From SCUB01 sp041918675 (lineage in GTDB: Bacteria; Pseudomonadota; Alphaproteobacteria; Rhizobiales; Xanthobacteraceae), in NCBI GenBank assembly GCA_041918675.1, contig JAYRVF010000001.1:62001-126000 (forward strand): a DNA stretch of 64,000 bases, written 5' to 3'. The position numbers were made by a program, and so were the translations under genes. Every line of letters starts with the position of its first letter. The stretch's first letter is position 1. The notes under the pieces are model-generated. The model was not told the origin of the DNA and searched no databases. It saw only the letters and a program-made list of their open reading frames with translations. Below are positions 41,844-51,894 of the stretch, piece by piece.

Positions 41844-42762
41844 GGCGCCGCGCGACACCGGCCCCCCCGCCACGCGCTGCGGCTTCGTCGCGCTGATCGG
41901 CGCGCCCAACGCCGGCAAGTCGACGCTGGTCAACGCGTTGGTCGGCTCGAAGGTGACGATCGTCTCGCGCAAGGTGCAGACCACGCGCGCGCTCATTCGC
42001 GGGCTCGTGATCGAGGACGACGCCCAGATCATTCTGGTCGACACGCCCGGCATCTTCGCGCCGCGTCGCCGGCTCGACCGCGCCATGGTCGCCACCGCCT
42101 GGAGCGGGGCGCACGACGCCGACATCGTCTGCGTGCTGCTCGACGCGCGCAAGGGGATCGACGAGGAGGCCGACGCCATCCTCGCGCGCCTTTCCGGCGT
42201 CGCGCGGCCCAAGCTGCTCATCCTGAACAAGGTCGATCTCGTTCAACGCGACAGCCTGCTCGCGCTCGCCAAGGCCGCGAACGAGCGCGTCGCCTTCGCC
42301 GAAACCTTCATGGTCTCGGCGCTGACCGGCGACGGCGTCGCCGACCTGCGCCGCGCGCTGGCGCGGATGCTGCCGCCCGGCCCGTTCCTCTACCCGGCCG
42401 ACCAGATGTCGGACGTGCCGATGCGCCATCTCGCCGCCGAGATCACGCGCGAGAAGATCTACAACGCGCTGCATCAGGAGCTGCCCTATCAGTCGACGGT
42501 CGAAACCGAGAGCTGGAAGGAGATGAAGGGCGGCGCGGCGCGCATCGAGCAGACGATCTATGTCGAGCGCGAAAGCCAGCGCAAGATCGTGCTCGGCAAG
42601 GGCGGCCAGACGATCAAGGCGATCGGTGCCGCGGCGCGCGCCGAACTCGCCGAGATCGTCGGCGCGCCGGTGCATCTCTTCCTGTTCGTCAAGGTGCGCG
42701 AGGGCTGGGGCGACGATCCCGAACGCTATCGCGAGATGGGCCTGGAATTTCCCCGCGAATAG
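41836..42762 (+). CDS. era: GTPase Era
   Basis: 308 residues. G1 GAPNAGKST (22-30), G3 DTPG (69-72), G4 NKVD (131-134). The C-terminal KH domain has 'QRKIVLGKGGQTIKAIGAAAR'. Binds the 3' end of 16S rRNA during small-subunit assembly. Overlaps rnc, so the RNA-processing genes are coupled. Confidence 0.97.
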   Translation: MSEAPRDTGPPATRCGFVALIGAPNAGKSTLVNALVGSKVTIVSRKVQTTRALIRGLVIEDDAQIILVDTPGIFAPRRRLDRAMVATAWSGAHDADIVCVLLDARKGIDEEADAILARLSGVARPKLLILNKVDLVQRDSLLALAKAANERVAFAETFMVSALTGDGVADLRRALARMLPPGPFLYPADQMSDVPMRHLAAEITREKIYNALHQELPYQSTVETESWKEMKGGAARIEQTIYVERESQRKIVLGKGGQTIKAIGAAARAELAEIVGAPVHLFLFVKVREGWGDDPERYREMGLEFPRE

Positions 42763-42917
42763 CGCGCGGCCGGGCGCGCCCCGCCGTTGCCGGGCAAGGC
42801 AAGCGGGCCGACAATGCGCGCGACACCTCTCCGATTCCGCCGGGGCGGGGCGAGGGGATGGGCGCTTGACCGTCCGCGAAGGGACGCGCGCGTGAACGCG
42901 CGAGGGACGAACCGGCG

Positions 42918-43676
42918 ATGGAATGGACCGACGAAGGCATCGTTCTCGGCGTTCGCCGTCACGGCGAGGCCAACGCCATTGTCGAATTGCTGACGCGCGC
43001 GCATGGCCGCCATCTCGGCCTCGTGCGCGGCGGCGCGGGGACGCGGCTGCGTCCCGTCCTGCAGCCGGGCAATTCGCTGCGCGCGGTGTGGCGGGCGCGG
43101 CTCGACGAGCACCTCGGCAATTTCGTCGTCGAAGGGCTGGTGCCGCGGGCCTCCATGCTGCTCGCGCTGCCGCACGCGCTGTTCGCGGCGACCCATCTGG
43201 CCGGGCTCGCGCGGCTCCTGCCCGAACGCGACCCGCACGAGGCGATCTATCAAATGATGGAGGCCATTCTCGATCATCTCAACGACCCGCGCGAGGCGGC
43301 CGCCGCCGTCATCCGCTTCGAGACGATGCTGCTCGCCGAACTCGGCTTCGGCCTCGAACTCGACCGCTGCGCCGCGACGGGGGTGGGCGAGGACCTCGTC
43401 TATGTGTCGCCGAAGTCGGGCCGGGCGGTGTCGCGCGCGGCCGGCGAGGCGTGGCGCGACCGGCTGTTGCGGTTGCCGCCATTGCTGCGCGAGAGCGAGG
43501 CGCCGCCGGATGACGGGCCGGATTCGCGAATTTCCGATACCGATCTGCGCGACGGCTTCGCGCTCACCGAGTTCTTTCTGAACCGCCACGTGTACCAGCC
43601 GCGCGGCCTGAACGAGCCGGTGGCGCGCCAGAGCTTCATCGACGCGGTGATGCGCTCACGCGATCCGATCGCGTGA
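42918..43676 (+). CDS. recO: DNA repair protein RecO
   Basis: 252 residues. 'MEWTDEGIVLGVRRHGEANAIVELLTRAHGRHLGLVRGG' is the OB-fold N-terminus, followed by a helical domain. Loads RecA onto single-stranded DNA with RecR. A zinc-knuckle Cys set is reduced here, as is common in alphaproteobacterial RecO. Sits 155 bp after era, in its usual place. Confidence 0.94.
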   Translation: MEWTDEGIVLGVRRHGEANAIVELLTRAHGRHLGLVRGGAGTRLRPVLQPGNSLRAVWRARLDEHLGNFVVEGLVPRASMLLALPHALFAATHLAGLARLLPERDPHEAIYQMMEAILDHLNDPREAAAAVIRFETMLLAELGFGLELDRCAATGVGEDLVYVSPKSGRAVSRAAGEAWRDRLLRLPPLLRESEAPPDDGPDSRISDTDLRDGFALTEFFLNRHVYQPRGLNEPVARQSFIDAVMRSRDPIA

Positions 43677-43731
43677 CGAATCGTTCGGCGCGGACGCCCC
43701 GCGCGAACACGCCGCATCGGCGAGCCGCGTG

Positions 43732-43767
43732 AAAAACAAGACGGGCCGGACCTTGGTCCGACCCGTC
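43732..43767 (-). terminator. Intrinsic terminator of the small secreted-protein gene
   Basis: Read on the minus strand: GACGGGTCGGACC (43767-43755), AA loop, GGTCCGGCCCGTC (43752-43740), then TTGTTTTT. Thirteen base pairs with one wobble. It lies 79 bp past the stop at 43846 and between convergent recO and this gene, so it may also stop recO transcripts in part. Confidence 0.85.
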
Positions 43768-43845
43768 CTCGCGCGAGCGCGACTCTCCGCGACGCCGTGT
43801 TCCGTATCCAGCGCCGCGCGACGATGTCGCGCCGCGGGACGCGTA

Positions 43846-44106
43846 TCAGTAGAAGCGCACCGGCGGACGATGGAACCGGCGCGGTCCGTAGTAATAGCGC
43901 GGGCCGGTTCGCCAGCAGCGGCGCACCCAGTTGTAGCCGTTCCAGGTCCGCTCGCAGACCAGGCGGACGTCGTGGGCCATGCCGTTTTCGGTCGTGGCCA
44001 GGGCGGCGGCGCCGGGCAGCGAGAGGGCCTGGGCGGGGGCGGCGGCGAGAAGTCCGGCTCCGGCCACCGTCGTCGCCGCGATCGCGGCGAGGATGAAACG
44101 ACGCAT
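43846..44106 (-). CDS. Small secreted Arg/Tyr-rich protein
   Basis: 86 residues. A clear Sec signal peptide (residues 1-27, ending AQA) precedes a short mature part with two cysteines ('LVCERTWNGYNWVRRCW') and a basic-aromatic end, 'RTGPRYYYGPRRFHRPPVRFY'. Rhizobiales carry many such short envelope proteins with unknown function. The Cys pair may form a disulfide in the periplasm. Convergent with recO, divergent from parC. Confidence 0.82.
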   Translation of the reverse strand: MRRFILAAIAATTVAGAGLLAAAPAQALSLPGAAALATTENGMAHDVRLVCERTWNGYNWVRRCWRTGPRYYYGPRRFHRPPVRFY

Positions 44107-44292
44107 TCACATTCCTCCGTCATTCGGGATCCAGCAGCCGGTTGATTCAAGGCCCGCCCGCGCGGGCGGCGCCTCATCGCCGACTGCCGCAAGTCATTCT
44201 TGCGCCATCACTTAGACACGACGAATTGGAACACTTGATGGCTGGATCATTCATCGCTTGTTCATTTATTCGCCACCAGTTAACCGGGTCTT

Positions 44293-46548
44293 ATGGGCAA
44301 ACGACTGATTCCCCCGGAACCGGCCGAGATCCACGAGGTCGCGCTGCGCGACGCGCTGGAAGAGCGGTATCTCGCTTACGCGCTCTCGACCATCATGCAT
44401 CGGGCGCTGCCGGACGCGCGCGACGGACTCAAGCCGGTTCACCGCCGTATCCTCTACGGCATGCGGCTGTTGCGCCTCGACCCCGGCGGCGCGTTCAAGA
44501 AATCCGCCAAGATCGTCGGCGACGTGATGGGCTCGTTCCATCCCCATGGCGACCAGGCGATCTACGACGCGCTGGTGCGGCTGGCCCAGGATTTCTCCTC
44601 GCGTTATCCGCTGGTCGACGGGCAGGGCAATTTCGGCAACATCGACGGCGACTCGGCCGCCGCCTATCGCTACACAGAGGCGCGCATGACCGACGTCGCG
44701 CGTCTGCTGATCGACGGCATCGACGAGGACGCGGTCGACTTCCGCCCCAATTACGACGGCCAGAGCGAAGAACCCGCGGTGCTGCCGGCGGCGTTCCCCA
44801 ACCTGCTCGCCAACGGCGCGCAGGGCATCGCCGTCGGCATGGCGACCTCGATCCCGCCGCACAACGCCGCCGAGCTGTGCGACGCCGCGCTTCATCTCAT
44901 CGACAAGCCGGGGACGAAGTCGACCGGGTTGATGAAATACGTCAAGGGACCGGATTTCCCGACCGGCGGCATCATCGTCGATCCACGCGAGACGATCGCG
45001 GAGGCCTACACCAGCGGGCGCGGCGGTTTCCGCGTGCGGGCGCGCTGGCATCAGGAGGAGGGCGCGCGCGGCACCTGGGTGGTGGTCGTCACCGAAATTC
45101 CCTGGCTGGTGCAGAAGTCGCGGCTGATCGAGAAGATCGCCGAGCTGTTGAACGAGCGCAAGCTGCCGCTGGTCGCCGACATCCGCGATGAATCGGCCGA
45201 GGACATCCGCGTCGTGATCGAGCCGAAATCGCGCGCGGTCGATCCCGCGTTGATGATGGAATCGCTGTTCAAGCTCACCGAGCTGGAAAGCCGCGTTCAG
45301 TTCAACATGAACGTGCTCGTCAAGGGGCGCGTGCCGAAGGTGATCGGGCTCGCCGAGGCGCTGCGCGAATGGCTCGACCATCGCCGCGACGTGCTGATCC
45401 GCCGCGCCCGGCACCGGCGCGAGCGGATCGAGCATCGGCTGGAAGTGCTCGGCGGTTTTCTCGTCGCCTATCTCAACCTCGACAAGGTGATCAAGATCAT
45501 CCGCACCGAGGACGAGCCCAAGCCGGTGCTGATCAAGACCTTCAAGCTCACCGACATCCAGGCCGACGCCATCCTCAACATGCGCCTGCGCAATCTGCGC
45601 AAGCTGGAGGAGATGGAAATTCGCGCCGAGGACAAGGCGCTGCGCGTCGAGCTCAAGGGACTCAAGGCGCTGCTCGCCTCCGAGACCGAACAGTGGAAGA
45701 AGGTCGCCGAGGAAGTCCGCGCCGTGCGCGACGCCTTTGGCCCGAAGACCGCGCTCGGCAAGCGGCGCACGAGTTTCGCCGAGGCGCCCGAGCACGATCT
45801 CGCCGCGATCGAGGAGGCCTTGGTCGAGCGCGAGCCGATCACGGTCGTGGTGTCGGAAAAGGGCTGGGTGCGCACGCTCAAGGGACAGGTCGAGGACCTC
45901 TCCAATCTCGCCTTCAAGGCCGACGACAGGCTCGGCTTCGCGTTCCACGCCGAGACCACGTCGAAGCTGCTGCTGTTCGCGACCAACGGGCGTTTCTATA
46001 CGCTCGACGCGGCGAAGCTTCCCGGCGGGCGCGGCCATGGCGAGCCGATCCGCATGTTCATCGACATGGAGCAGGACGCCGACATCGTCTCGCTGTTCGT
46101 GAACAAAGGCGGGCGCAAGTTCCTGGTGGCGAGCCGCGACGGGCAGGGCTTCGTCGTCAGGGAAGAGGACTGCGTCGCCAATACGCGCAAGGGCAAGCAG
46201 GTCCTCAACGTCGCGCCGCCGAACGAGGCGCGCGCGCTATGCGTCGTCGCGGGCGATCAAGTGGCCGCGATCGGCGACAATCGCAAGATGGTCATCTTCC
46301 CGCTCGACCAGGTGCCGGAAATGGCGCGCGGGCGCGGCGTGAGGCTGCAACGCTACAAGGGCGGCGGGCTTTCCGACGTGGCGGTGTTCACGGGCAAGGA
46401 GGGGCTCGGCTGGAAGGATTCGGCCGGCCGCGAATTCACGGCCTCGTGGCGCGAGCTCGCCGAATGGCGCGGCAACCGCGCCGACGCCGGCCGCCTTGCG
46501 CCGAGGGGCTTCCCGAAATCGAACCGCTTCGGACGCATCCCGGAATAG
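44293..46548 (+). CDS. parC: DNA topoisomerase IV subunit A
   Basis: 751 residues. Cuts and rejoins DNA to separate daughter chromosomes, with ParE (not in this window). The catalytic Tyr127 lies in 'AAYRYTEARM', and the PHRR-type 'DGLKPVHRRILYGM' region near 44-57. In the helix contacted by quinolones, HPHGDQAIYDA (83-93), E. coli ParC Ser80 and Glu84 correspond to Gln88 and Asp92. The C-terminal beta-pinwheel is present. It stands after the recO locus, as in related genomes. Confidence 0.96.
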   Translation: MGKRLIPPEPAEIHEVALRDALEERYLAYALSTIMHRALPDARDGLKPVHRRILYGMRLLRLDPGGAFKKSAKIVGDVMGSFHPHGDQAIYDALVRLAQDFSSRYPLVDGQGNFGNIDGDSAAAYRYTEARMTDVARLLIDGIDEDAVDFRPNYDGQSEEPAVLPAAFPNLLANGAQGIAVGMATSIPPHNAAELCDAALHLIDKPGTKSTGLMKYVKGPDFPTGGIIVDPRETIAEAYTSGRGGFRVRARWHQEEGARGTWVVVVTEIPWLVQKSRLIEKIAELLNERKLPLVADIRDESAEDIRVVIEPKSRAVDPALMMESLFKLTELESRVQFNMNVLVKGRVPKVIGLAEALREWLDHRRDVLIRRARHRRERIEHRLEVLGGFLVAYLNLDKVIKIIRTEDEPKPVLIKTFKLTDIQADAILNMRLRNLRKLEEMEIRAEDKALRVELKGLKALLASETEQWKKVAEEVRAVRDAFGPKTALGKRRTSFAEAPEHDLAAIEEALVEREPITVVVSEKGWVRTLKGQVEDLSNLAFKADDRLGFAFHAETTSKLLLFATNGRFYTLDAAKLPGGRGHGEPIRMFIDMEQDADIVSLFVNKGGRKFLVASRDGQGFVVREEDCVANTRKGKQVLNVAPPNEARALCVVAGDQVAAIGDNRKMVIFPLDQVPEMARGRGVRLQRYKGGGLSDVAVFTGKEGLGWKDSAGREFTASWRELAEWRGNRADAGRLAPRGFPKSNRFGRIPE

Positions 46549-46759
46549 GGCCATGCCCAGAAAGACTCCGCGCGGGCGCGCTACCGGCTGCGTGCCGCGC
46601 GGCGGGCCGACGCGTGAGGCTTGATGCAAGGAAAGCTCTTTCTGAGGAATTATATTTCGATATTTCAATTGCTTAAATTAAAAATCTCGATCTTATGATT
46701 AAGAGATCAACCAGAGCGCGCATTTAAGTTGCATTCTGTTTGTTGTGGGTTGTATTATT

Positions 46760-46790
46760 TTATTGACAATAACTCGCAACAGAGTATATT
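46760..46790 (+). promoter_or_regulatory. Strong promoter with palindrome upstream of mntH
   Basis: TTGACA (46763-46768), 16 bp, TATATT (46785-46790). The perfect 13-bp palindrome TTATTG-A-CAATAA (46760-46772) overlaps the -35. In alphaproteobacteria mntH is usually controlled by manganese or iron (Mur, MntR, Irr), so this is a candidate operator; I cannot assign it to a regulator. Confidence 0.65.
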
Positions 46791-46805
46791 TCTCCATCAG
46801 CGCTG

Positions 46806-46922
46806 TTGGATCGGGAATCCCCAACCGACTTCGTCCGAACCGACTTCGTCCGAACCGACTTCGTCCGAACCGACTTCGTCCGAGCGGTGTTCGCTGACGC
46901 CAACTTAGCGAAGCCGACTTAG
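46806..46922 (+). pseudogene. Pentapeptide-repeat gene remnant or leader peptide
   Basis: From TTG at 46806 the frame reads MDRESP-(TDFVR)x4-AVFADANLAKPT, then TAG at 46920. The five-residue periodicity with Asp/Asn-Leu/Phe fits pentapeptide-repeat (A[D/N]LXX) proteins. The downstream units carry one-base deletions (14 bp instead of 15) that break the frame, while the last units would again read ADLAE-ADLAK. It looks like a decayed gene or a repeat-derived leader; no ribosome-binding site is seen. Confidence 0.4.
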
Positions 46923-47025
46923 CCGAGGCCGACTTAGCGAAGCCGACTTAGCGAAGCCGACTTAGCGAAGCCGACTTAGCGAAGCCGACTTAGCCGAGGC
47001 CGACTTAGCCGAAGCCGATTTGGCC
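46823..47025. repeat. Two adjoining 14/15-bp minisatellite arrays upstream of mntH
   Basis: Four exact 15-bp copies of AACCGACTTCGTCCG (46823-46882) are followed by a spacer and then at least eight units of the type AAGCCGACTTAGC(G/C)(G) of 14 or 15 bp (46911-47025). The units share CCGACTT. Too short in period for CRISPR and with no spacers. Confidence 0.9.
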
Positions 47026-47113
47026 AAACCGGACTTCCCGCTTCCGGGCGCTGGCGTCCTGACCGTCGTTACCGCGCGCTCGTCTCAACCCTGGCAACCA
47101 ATTCGGTTCACGC

Positions 47114-48514
47114 ATGATGAGCCAGACCGGCACAGCCATTCCAGTTCAGGCCCGCGCCATCGCGGCGAGCCTGCCCGTGGGCGTGGCCGATGTGTCGGCG
47201 GGCGGGTGGCGGCTGCCGGCCTCCGGCCCGTCCTTGCCGGAAAGCGCCGGATCGGTCGCGACGCCGCGGCGGGGTTCGTTCTGGCGCAAGCTCGCCGCCT
47301 TCATGGGGCCGGGATATCTGGTCGCGGTCGGCTACATGGACCCGGGCAACTGGGCGACGTCGCTGTCGGCCGGCGCGAAATTCGGCTTCCTGCTTCTGGC
47401 GGTCGCGCTGATTTCGAACCTGATGGCGGTGGTGCTGCAATCCCTGAGCGCGCGGCTTGGCGTCGGTGCCGGGCGCGATCTCGCGCAGGCCTGCCGCGAC
47501 GCTTTTCCGCGCTTCGTGTCCGTTCCGCTGTGGATACTCGCCGAGATCGCGATCGCCGCGACCGACCTCGCCGAGGTGATCGGCACGGCGATCGGGATCA
47601 ATCTCTTGTTCGGCATCCCGCTCGAACTCGGCGTGATCATCACCGCCGCCGACGTTTTCATCGTGCTGGCGATGCAATCGCTCGGCTTTCGCTGGGTGGA
47701 GACCTTCGTCGTCGCGCTGCTCGCGGTCATCGCCGCGTGCTTCGCCGCGCAGATCGCCATGGCCGATCCGGATTGGGGCGCCGTGATCCGCGGCTTCACG
47801 CCGAGCGTCGACATCCTGACCGACCGCGACAAGCTCTATCTCGCCCTCGGCATTCTCGGCGCGACCGTGATGCCGCATAATCTCTATCTGCATTCGGCGC
47901 TGGTGCGCACGCGCGCCTATGGCGAGAGCGCGCGCGCCAAGCGCGAGGCGATCCTGTTTTCCACGATCGATTCCACGCTCGCCTTGACGATGGCGCTCGC
48001 CATCAACGCCTCGATCCTGATCCTGGCCGCGGCGACGTTCCACAAGGCCGGGCAGACCGACATCGCCGAGCTCGACCAGGCGCACCGGTTCCTGGCGCCC
48101 ATGCTCGGCTCGACGCTGGCGCCGACGCTGTTCGCCGTGGCGCTGATCGCCTGCGGGCTGAACTCGACGGTGACGGCGACGCTGTCGGGACAGGTGGTGA
48201 TGGAGGGCTTCGTCGCCATCCGCCTGCGGCCGTGGCTGCGGCGCATGGTGACGCGCGCGATCGCCATCGTGCCGGCCGCCGTGGTGACAGTGTGGGCGGG
48301 GCGCAAGGGCGCGGCCGATCTCCTGATCTTCAGCCAGGTGGTCCTGAGCCTGCAACTGCCCTTCGCCGTCATTCCGCTGGTGATGTTCACCGCCAGCCGC
48401 GCCAAGATGGGCGCCTTCGTCGCGCCGCGCTGGCTGACGGCGGTGGCCATCGCCATCGCGGGCGTGATCGTCGCGCTCAACCTCAAGCTCGTCGCCGATG
48501 TGATCGCCGGGTGA
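47114..48514 (+). CDS. mntH: Nramp-family Mn2+/Fe2+:H+ symporter
   Basis: 466 residues with about eleven membrane segments. 'FMGPGYLVAVGYMDPGNWATSL' holds the metal-site Asp-Pro-Gly-Asn of helix 1, and 'ILGATVMPHNLYLHSAL' the MPHN motif of helix 6, so both unwound metal-binding helices are intact. Imports manganese (and other divalent metals) with protons. The N-terminus before residue 55 is longer and less conserved, and Met2 is an equal start. Transcribed from the promoter at 46763 through a 300-base repeat leader. Confidence 0.93.
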   Translation: MMSQTGTAIPVQARAIAASLPVGVADVSAGGWRLPASGPSLPESAGSVATPRRGSFWRKLAAFMGPGYLVAVGYMDPGNWATSLSAGAKFGFLLLAVALISNLMAVVLQSLSARLGVGAGRDLAQACRDAFPRFVSVPLWILAEIAIAATDLAEVIGTAIGINLLFGIPLELGVIITAADVFIVLAMQSLGFRWVETFVVALLAVIAACFAAQIAMADPDWGAVIRGFTPSVDILTDRDKLYLALGILGATVMPHNLYLHSALVRTRAYGESARAKREAILFSTIDSTLALTMALAINASILILAAATFHKAGQTDIAELDQAHRFLAPMLGSTLAPTLFAVALIACGLNSTVTATLSGQVVMEGFVAIRLRPWLRRMVTRAIAIVPAAVVTVWAGRKGAADLLIFSQVVLSLQLPFAVIPLVMFTASRAKMGAFVAPRWLTAVAIAIAGVIVALNLKLVADVIAG

Positions 48515-48535
48515 GGGCGGCCGGTCCGGTGGGGC

Positions 48536-49294
48536 TCAGTCCTGCGGCTCGGTCGGATTGTTGCCGCCGAACCGCACCCAGCCGCTGGCGAGCAGGCGCT
48601 GCTGCGGCAGGAAGCGGCTCTTGTAGCCCATCTTGCGCGAGTCCTCGATCCAGTAGCCGAGATAGACATGGGGCAGGCCCATGCGCCGCGCCCGCGCGAT
48701 GTGATCGAGCACCATGAAGGTGCCGAGCGAGCGCGCCGCCTCGTCCGGCTCGAAGAACGAATAGACCATCGACAGACCGTCGCTGAGAATGTCGGTCAGC
48801 GCCACGCCCACCAGCTTGCCACGCGGCTCGTCCGGATCGCGCCGGCGGTATTCGACGATGCGCGTGTCGACGTGGCTGTCCTCCACCATCATCGCATAAT
48901 CGAGCACGGTCATGTCGGCCATGCCGCCGTCGTGATGGCGTTGGTCGAGATAGGCGCGGAACACCGAATATTGCTCCGAGGTGGGCACGGCCGCGCGCTG
49001 CTCGGCGAGGATGTCGGCGTTGCGGGCGAGCACGCGGCGCAGGCCGCGGGTGGCGCGGAATTCGCTCGCGACGACCCGCACCGAGACGCAGGCGCGGCAC
49101 AGGTCGCAAGCCGGCCGATAGGCGATCGACTGGCTGCGCCGGAAACCGCCATGGGTCAGGAGATCATTCAGCTCGCCGGCGCGGTCGCCGACGAGATGGG
49201 TGAAGACCTTGCGTTCATTGCGATCGGGCAGATAGGGGCACGGCGACGGCGCCGTGAGATAGAATTGGGGAGTATCGCGCGAGTGTTGCGTCAT
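48536..49294 (-). CDS. bpt: Aspartate/glutamate leucyltransferase Bpt
   Basis: 252 residues from the ATG at 49294. Belongs to the ATE1-like aminoacyl-tRNA-protein transferases. Bpt members attach Leu from Leu-tRNA to N-terminal Asp/Glu, marking proteins for ClpS/ClpAP. 'CPYLPDRNERKVFTHL', 'SIAYRPACDLCRACVSVRV' (Cys cluster) and 'SFFEPDEAARSLGTFMVLDHI' are the family blocks. An upstream ATG at 49357 gives a non-conserved extension. Convergent with mntH. Confidence 0.93.
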   Translation of the reverse strand: MTQHSRDTPQFYLTAPSPCPYLPDRNERKVFTHLVGDRAGELNDLLTHGGFRRSQSIAYRPACDLCRACVSVRVVASEFRATRGLRRVLARNADILAEQRAAVPTSEQYSVFRAYLDQRHHDGGMADMTVLDYAMMVEDSHVDTRIVEYRRRDPDEPRGKLVGVALTDILSDGLSMVYSFFEPDEAARSLGTFMVLDHIARARRMGLPHVYLGYWIEDSRKMGYKSRFLPQQRLLASGWVRFGGNNPTEPQD

Positions 49295-49476
49295 GTAGCC
49301 GTCGCCTTCACGCCCCGGCGGCCGATGATCATCCTCGCCGCCTGTTCCGGCGATCAAGCATCGCGCCGGCGCGCCCCGGCGTCAACGCGCCGGATGCCGC
49401 GGATCACATGATTATCGCCGCGCGATTCCCGCCGCGTGATTCCTGCGCGCGATCATGGCCTTGGATGGGCGACGGG

Positions 49477-50025
49477 TCAGGCCGAATGGCGCGCCCGCAG
49501 CACCTGGGCGCGCGTCGCGTTGTTGATGACCACCGTGCCGACGAGCATGTCGTGCAGCAGGCGCTTGCGCCCGTTGAACAGGCCGACGAGCAGCACCAGC
49601 GGCGACAGGACCGAAATCGAAATCCAGAACAGCACCGCGTGTACCGCGCCCAGAACGAAATAGGACGGCGCGCCGTACCAGGTGCGCATTTCCAGATCCA
49701 TCACCCGCATGCCGACGGTCGCCGAGTTCGGCCCGCCGAAGGTCATGCCGTAATAGGCCAGCGCCCAGATGATCGTGCCCGGCGAGATCAGCCAGAACAG
49801 CGCCCAGCCGAGGCCGAAAGTGATGAGGCCGAAAAACGCGATGAAGATCGTCGACAGCACCACCGGGGTGGCGATGACGACGAGATCGATCAGGAACGCG
49901 ACCATGCGCCGCGCCAGCAGGCCGTCGAAGAGCTCGGGCTGCAGGACTGGGTCGTAGACGTGCGGGCGAAATCCCTCGCTGGAATTGCCGATCCGAGGGT
50001 TGCCGTTCGACGAGGTGTCGGACAT
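49477..50025 (-). CDS. RDD-family membrane protein
   Basis: 182 residues from the ATG at 50025 (another at 50043). 'LFDGLLARRMVAFLIDLVVIATPVV' has the Arg/Asp of the RDD domain, and 'NSATVGMRVMDLEMRTW' and 'RKRLLHDMLVGTVVIN' its other conserved blocks. Three to four membrane segments. The function of the family is unclear; some members are implicated in ion exchange. It lies between bpt and hemB, all on the minus strand. Confidence 0.9.
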   Translation of the reverse strand: MSDTSSNGNPRIGNSSEGFRPHVYDPVLQPELFDGLLARRMVAFLIDLVVIATPVVLSTIFIAFFGLITFGLGWALFWLISPGTIIWALAYYGMTFGGPNSATVGMRVMDLEMRTWYGAPSYFVLGAVHAVLFWISISVLSPLVLLVGLFNGRKRLLHDMLVGTVVINNATRAQVLRARHSA

Positions 50026-50265
50026 GGGGCGGCTCCGTGACATTCATGCGGCCGCTCACGCGGGCCTGGCGGACGAAGGCCGGGCGCGCGGAAGGCACCC
50101 GTCCGGGGCGTCAAGCGTGCAGATGGAGATCGTCCCGCCCCGGCGCAAGTGTGGCGCCGGCCGCTCTTTGCATCCGATTCTTGTAATGCGAATGAATCTT
50201 ACGCGAACGAATTTCTCGCGCGAATCCCCGCGAACGAATTCGCGCGCGCGCTTGCTGTCGCGCGT

Positions 50266-51318
<1,053 letters not shown>

Positions 51319-51441
51319 GGGCGGGGGTACTCCGGCGTGTGCGCGTGCGATGATCGGCGGTTCCTACCACTATTTCCCGGCAACGTCACGACGGCGTCCG
51401 TATGGCCCGCCGCCGCGAAAGCATGCTAGTCATTGGCGACG

Positions 51442-51894
51442 ATGAGCGAGCCCAACGTCTACGATCACACGCGCGACACCGCGCCCGACGCCGTCGGCAT
51501 GACGCCGGCGGCGGAGGAGGGGGGGTGGACCAAGCGCCTCGTCTACTTCCTGCGCGCGATGGCGGTCATCGCGATGTTCAAGGGGCTCTACCACTGGGCG
51601 GCGATCTGCGGATTTCTCGGCCGCGGCGCCGCGCCGTTCGAAAGCCAGACGCTGGGTTGGCAGACCGCGACCGTCTATTTCGCGGTGATCGAACTCGTCG
51701 CCGCGGTCGGCCTGTGGCTGGCGACGCCCTGGGGGGCGGTGGTGTGGCTGACGACGGTTCTGTCGATGGCGGTCATCGAGTTGATGTTTCCCCAGATCTA
51801 TGGCGGCGGCGTCGGCGTCGTGCTGGTCGAGCTTCTGCTGCTCACGACCTATCTCGGATTTGCCTGGATGGCGGCGCGCGAACGTCCGCCGTGA
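51442..51894 (+). CDS. DUF6163-like small membrane protein
   Basis: 150 residues from the ATG at 51442 (TTG at 51433 also in frame). Four hydrophobic segments follow a hydrophilic N-terminus of about 35 residues. 'RLVYFLRAMAVIAMFKGLYHWAAICGF' matches what I know of the DUF6163 family of Rhizobiales. The function is unknown. It is divergent from hemB, so the two share 123 bp. Confidence 0.75.
   Translation: MSEPNVYDHTRDTAPDAVGMTPAAEEGGWTKRLVYFLRAMAVIAMFKGLYHWAAICGFLGRGAAPFESQTLGWQTATVYFAVIELVAAVGLWLATPWGAVVWLTTVLSMAVIELMFPQIYGGGVGVVLVELLLLTTYLGFAWMAARERPP

Larger units (their letters stand above)
46549..47113. other. AT-rich and repeat-filled leader of mntH
   Basis: 565 bp without an intact gene of recognised family. 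46625-46800 is strikingly AT-rich for this genome. It holds a strong promoter (46763-46790), a palindrome across its -35, and the minisatellite arrays at 46823-47025. Confidence 0.6.

Noticed and set aside
46823..47025. CRISPR-like tandem array
   Set aside because: The units are 14-15 bp, contiguous and without spacers, and no cas gene is present. It is a minisatellite.
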